A stretch of DNA of 64,000 nt from Anaerolineae bacterium (GTDB lineage: Bacteria > Chloroflexota > Anaerolineae > UBA4142 > SHND01), in assembly GCA_020851635.1 (NCBI GenBank), contig JADZCJ010000068.1, positions 49,417 to 113,416 of the forward strand, read 5' to 3'. Of this stretch, positions 62,067 to 64,000 are shown piece by piece. The position numbers were made by a program, and so were the translations under genes. Under the pieces are notes generated by a model. That model ran no database searches, was not told where the DNA came from, and saw only the letters and a program-made list of their open reading frames with translations. Each line of letters begins with the position of its first letter. Positions within the stretch are counted from its first letter, which is position 1.

Positions 62067-62195
62067 GAGTTTACATTCCGTCCGGGACCGCAGAGCGTCA
62101 TTGATCCGGAGCTGTCTCGTTCCAATTTTCAGCTGTTGGCGCAAGCCGCGTGTTTACAAGCGCGTAGGGCGAGGACAAGTCGCCGCCCTGACCGG

Positions 62196-62948
62196 TCATG
62201 ACATTGCCGTTCGCACATCCTGCGCAATCTGGTCCATGTGTCCCACCATCGCCGCATATGCTTTTTTGGGTTCCCCGGCGCGCACCGCCTCCAGAATACG
62301 GCGGTGATAGGCATTTGCGCGTTTTGGCGCGCCCTGGGTCGAAACGGCGAGCAGACGGCTTTCCTGAAGTAAATCCACAATCGAGTTGAGCAAAAGCAAG
62401 TAGACGCTGTTGTTTGAAGCCTCAGCCAGCGCAATATGAAAGCGATTATCGTGTTCGATATATTTGTAACCGTCGGCGAACAAGCCATCCATGTCCAGAA
62501 TCGCTTGTTCCATGCGGGCAATGTGTTCGGGTCTCGCATTTTCTGCAGCCAGCGCCGCGATCGCGGGTTCGATCACATTGCGCGCCTCGAGCAAATCCTG
62601 AATTTTTTTGGCTTCCGAGTGCTGCAGATAGCTCATCGGACCTTCGAGGATATTGGGCGCTGACTGGGTCACAAAGGTGCCCACACCCATCCGAATCCGC
62701 ACCAACCCTTCGGCGCGCAAGATCTGAATCGCCTCGCGCACGACCGTGCGGCTCACCCCCAGCCGTTCCCCCAATTCGCGCTCGGGCGGCAATCGGTCGC
62801 CGACGCGCAGGTCGCCGGATTTCACCAGATCGCGGATGTGCTGGGCGGTCTGGTGCGACAGAATGCCCTCTTCCAAATGGAGCGACCCAAACAGATCAGC
62901 GCCGCGCGGTCCCGCGGCTCGCACTTTGGTTTGGAGAGGTGTTGGCAT
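62196..62948 (-). CDS. GntR family regulator, FadR/FCD type
   Basis: A 250-aa regulator. The winged helix has LRVGDRLPPERELGERLG and VSRTVVREAIQILRAEGLV; the all-helical FCD domain contains LLEARNVIEPAIAALAAENA, DNRFHIALAEASNN and a late YHRRILEAVRAGEPKKA, whose Asp and His residues can bind metal and ligand. It lies directly ahead of the operon 62066-51270 on the same strand and is its probable regulator. The 129 bp between them contain a short AGGGCG/CGCCCT hairpin but no clear operator. Confidence 0.92.
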   Translation of the reverse strand: MPTPLQTKVRAAGPRGADLFGSLHLEEGILSHQTAQHIRDLVKSGDLRVGDRLPPERELGERLGVSRTVVREAIQILRAEGLVRIRMGVGTFVTQSAPNILEGPMSYLQHSEAKKIQDLLEARNVIEPAIAALAAENARPEHIARMEQAILDMDGLFADGYKYIEHDNRFHIALAEASNNSVYLLLLNSIVDLLQESRLLAVSTQGAPKRANAYHRRILEAVRAGEPKKAYAAMVGHMDQIAQDVRTAMS

Positions 62949-62978
62949 ATTTTTGCTCCAAAATGGAACCTTTGCTCT

Positions 62979-64000
62979 CTATTTCTCCAGCGTTCGGATG
63001 AGGTTCAAGGTCCCCTCCACCGCGCGCTGCGCCGAATCGGGACGAAATGCCACAGGTAAAACATATGCCTGAAAAATCAGATCGGGGACGGCATAGCGGC
63101 CGTCGAGTTTCCACCCCCCCGGGGGATAATCCTCGGCGCGCGGCAGATACGAGGTCGAACCATTGGTGTATCCCAGCACGAATGTATCCTTGAACGGTGA
63201 TTTTTCCTTGATGGTCAATCCCGTTTCGAAAAATGTCTCGACGTTCATGCCCGCAATGACCAGATCATTGATACGAAGGACTTGGACATCCAGATCAAAG
63301 GTGGGGTGCCCGTGCTTGACCGCTTGAACCAGATTGCGCGACCACAATTCGAACTTGGTCGCAACGCGAATTTCCCACTCTTGCGCGTCGCGCGCTTGTC
63401 GGTCCGCCAGCGCTTGCTCCCAATCATTATGAATCTTGTCCGCTTCTGTCAATGACGGCAGTTCACCAAATTCGAGCGTCACAATCTCTTCGACGGCGCC
63501 CAAATAGGTGCAGGTGTCATCACCTTTGACCGGCTCCCACGGCGTAAACAAGATGTTTGGCACCGTCCCAAGTGGTCGCCGCGCCCCCGCTTTGGTGTTG
63601 GTCCGAATCTTTGCCGCCACCTTGAGCGCCTCACCACCCAATTCCATCCCTATCCGCTTTTTTGTGTCGCGACAGTCAATCTCGTAACCGATCCCCACGC
63701 GCGGGTTGATGTTGCCCCCACACCCCTGCAAAAAGAGCGCCAGCCCGCCCAGATTCTTTTCAATCACCTCGCGCGCCGGTCCCGGATAGTCCGCCGAGGC
63801 GACCATCGAACGCGGTCCGACCGTGACCGGGTGGGCGGAATAGCGAAACAGGGTGGCGATGGGGTTGCCGTCAAGGTCGTCGAGCCGAATCACGCCGACC
63901 GACGAGTCAATCGGGTGTTCGGGGACCTCGCCCAGGACATCGTGCCCATCGCGGAATTCGCGGCGATAGACGCCGATAAAACTCTCGCCCCACCCGACGC
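62979..64000 (-). CDS. Neutral/alkaline ceramidase-like protein (3' part)
   Basis: The frame is open to the right edge, so the start is outside the window; about 340 residues are visible. It resembles the N-terminal catalytic domain family of neutral/alkaline non-lysosomal ceramidases: LFRYSAHPVTVGP with a zinc-type His, SADYPGPAREVIE, and LFLQGCGGNINPRVG. The rest, with VLGYTNGSTSYLPRAEDYPPGG, matches the C-terminal part of such short bacterial members. True ceramidases are secreted; location cannot be judged without the N-terminus. It is 30 bp from the FadR-type gene. Confidence 0.85.
   Translation of the reverse strand, partial: VGWGESFIGVYRREFRDGHDVLGEVPEHPIDSSVGVIRLDDLDGNPIATLFRYSAHPVTVGPRSMVASADYPGPAREVIEKNLGGLALFLQGCGGNINPRVGIGYEIDCRDTKKRIGMELGGEALKVAAKIRTNTKAGARRPLGTVPNILFTPWEPVKGDDTCTYLGAVEEIVTLEFGELPSLTEADKIHNDWEQALADRQARDAQEWEIRVATKFELWSRNLVQAVKHGHPTFDLDVQVLRINDLVIAGMNVETFFETGLTIKEKSPFKDTFVLGYTNGSTSYLPRAEDYPPGGWKLDGRYAVPDLIFQAYVLPVAFRPDSAQRAVEGTLNLIRTLEK

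Noticed and set aside
61113..62201. Plus-strand open frame of 362 codons
   Set aside because: It is antisense to the URO-D family gene and carries no recognisable features.
1..64000. tRNA, rRNA, CRISPR, prophage or complete insertion sequence
   Set aside because: I looked for characteristic arms, repeats and transposase motifs and saw none; the only mobile sequences found are the small non-autonomous repeats.

Overview
This 64 kb window is GC-rich and comes from a bacterial chromosome with the look of a free-living heterotroph. The paired oligopeptide-type and BMP-type sugar/nucleoside ABC importers, the lipoprotein solute binders with Ala/Pro/Thr linkers, the Gram-positive-style LexA-like box and the many TIM-barrel, DUF2264 and PHP enzymes suggest a member of Chloroflexota (Anaerolineae-like). 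That placement is inference from gene content; no rRNA or tRNA gene was seen. I also saw no CRISPR array, prophage or complete insertion sequence.

Layout. 1-2926: 3' part of a family-5 ABC importer (binding protein, two permeases). 3115-4278: a HEAT-like orphan with its own promoter. 4497-9333: a complete BMP-family importer. 9347-18719 (minus): a co-directional, overlapping operon for a DegT aminotransferase, a GlpA-like dehydrogenase, a second FAD oxidoreductase, a glycerol-kinase-like FGGY kinase, a PHP phosphoesterase and a DUF2264 protein. 18856-22727: a GntR/UTRA regulator divergent from rpiB and a peptide-type binding protein, with three phased operator half-sites between them. 22728-23267: decayed DNA with a palindromic repeat, a truncated isomerase remnant, a terminator and a MITE-like element. 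23268-29634: a Gfo/Idh/MocA oxidoreductase divergent from a Dpp-type importer (two permeases, two ATPases) and a glycerophosphodiesterase.

29760-39390 holds a racemase fragment and an anion/ion transport island: two SulP transporters, a divergent ClC protein, an arylsulfatase, a voltage-gated K+-type channel, a membrane protein and a small protein. The leader region ahead of it can fold into a multi-helix RNA. 39685-42417 is a MalT/LAL-type LuxR regulator. 42757-44869 is a broken amidohydrolase followed by two SDR dehydrogenases.

44976-49222 is the most unusual locus. A near-consensus promoter carries a perfect 26-bp palindrome with a GAAC-N4-GTTC (LexA-type) core just after its -10. It drives a membrane-anchored LuxR-type HTH protein, a RecA/RadA-like protein without a P-loop, an unknown helical protein made of an internal duplication, and a divergent family-B DNA polymerase (PolB2-like) with altered exonuclease and polymerase motifs. 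I interpret this as a damage-inducible polymerase cassette analogous to, but unrelated in polymerase family to, imuA-imuB-dnaE2. A second MITE copy follows it.

49395-64000 (all minus) contains a third SulP transporter and a long catabolic operon: a URO-D family protein, a class III aminotransferase, two separate E1 alpha/beta pairs around one E2 with two peripheral-subunit-binding domains (no E3 in the window), two TIM-barrel isomerases and an Asp/Glu-racemase-like protein. Upstream lie a FadR-type regulator and the 3' part of a neutral-ceramidase-like gene that runs off the right edge.
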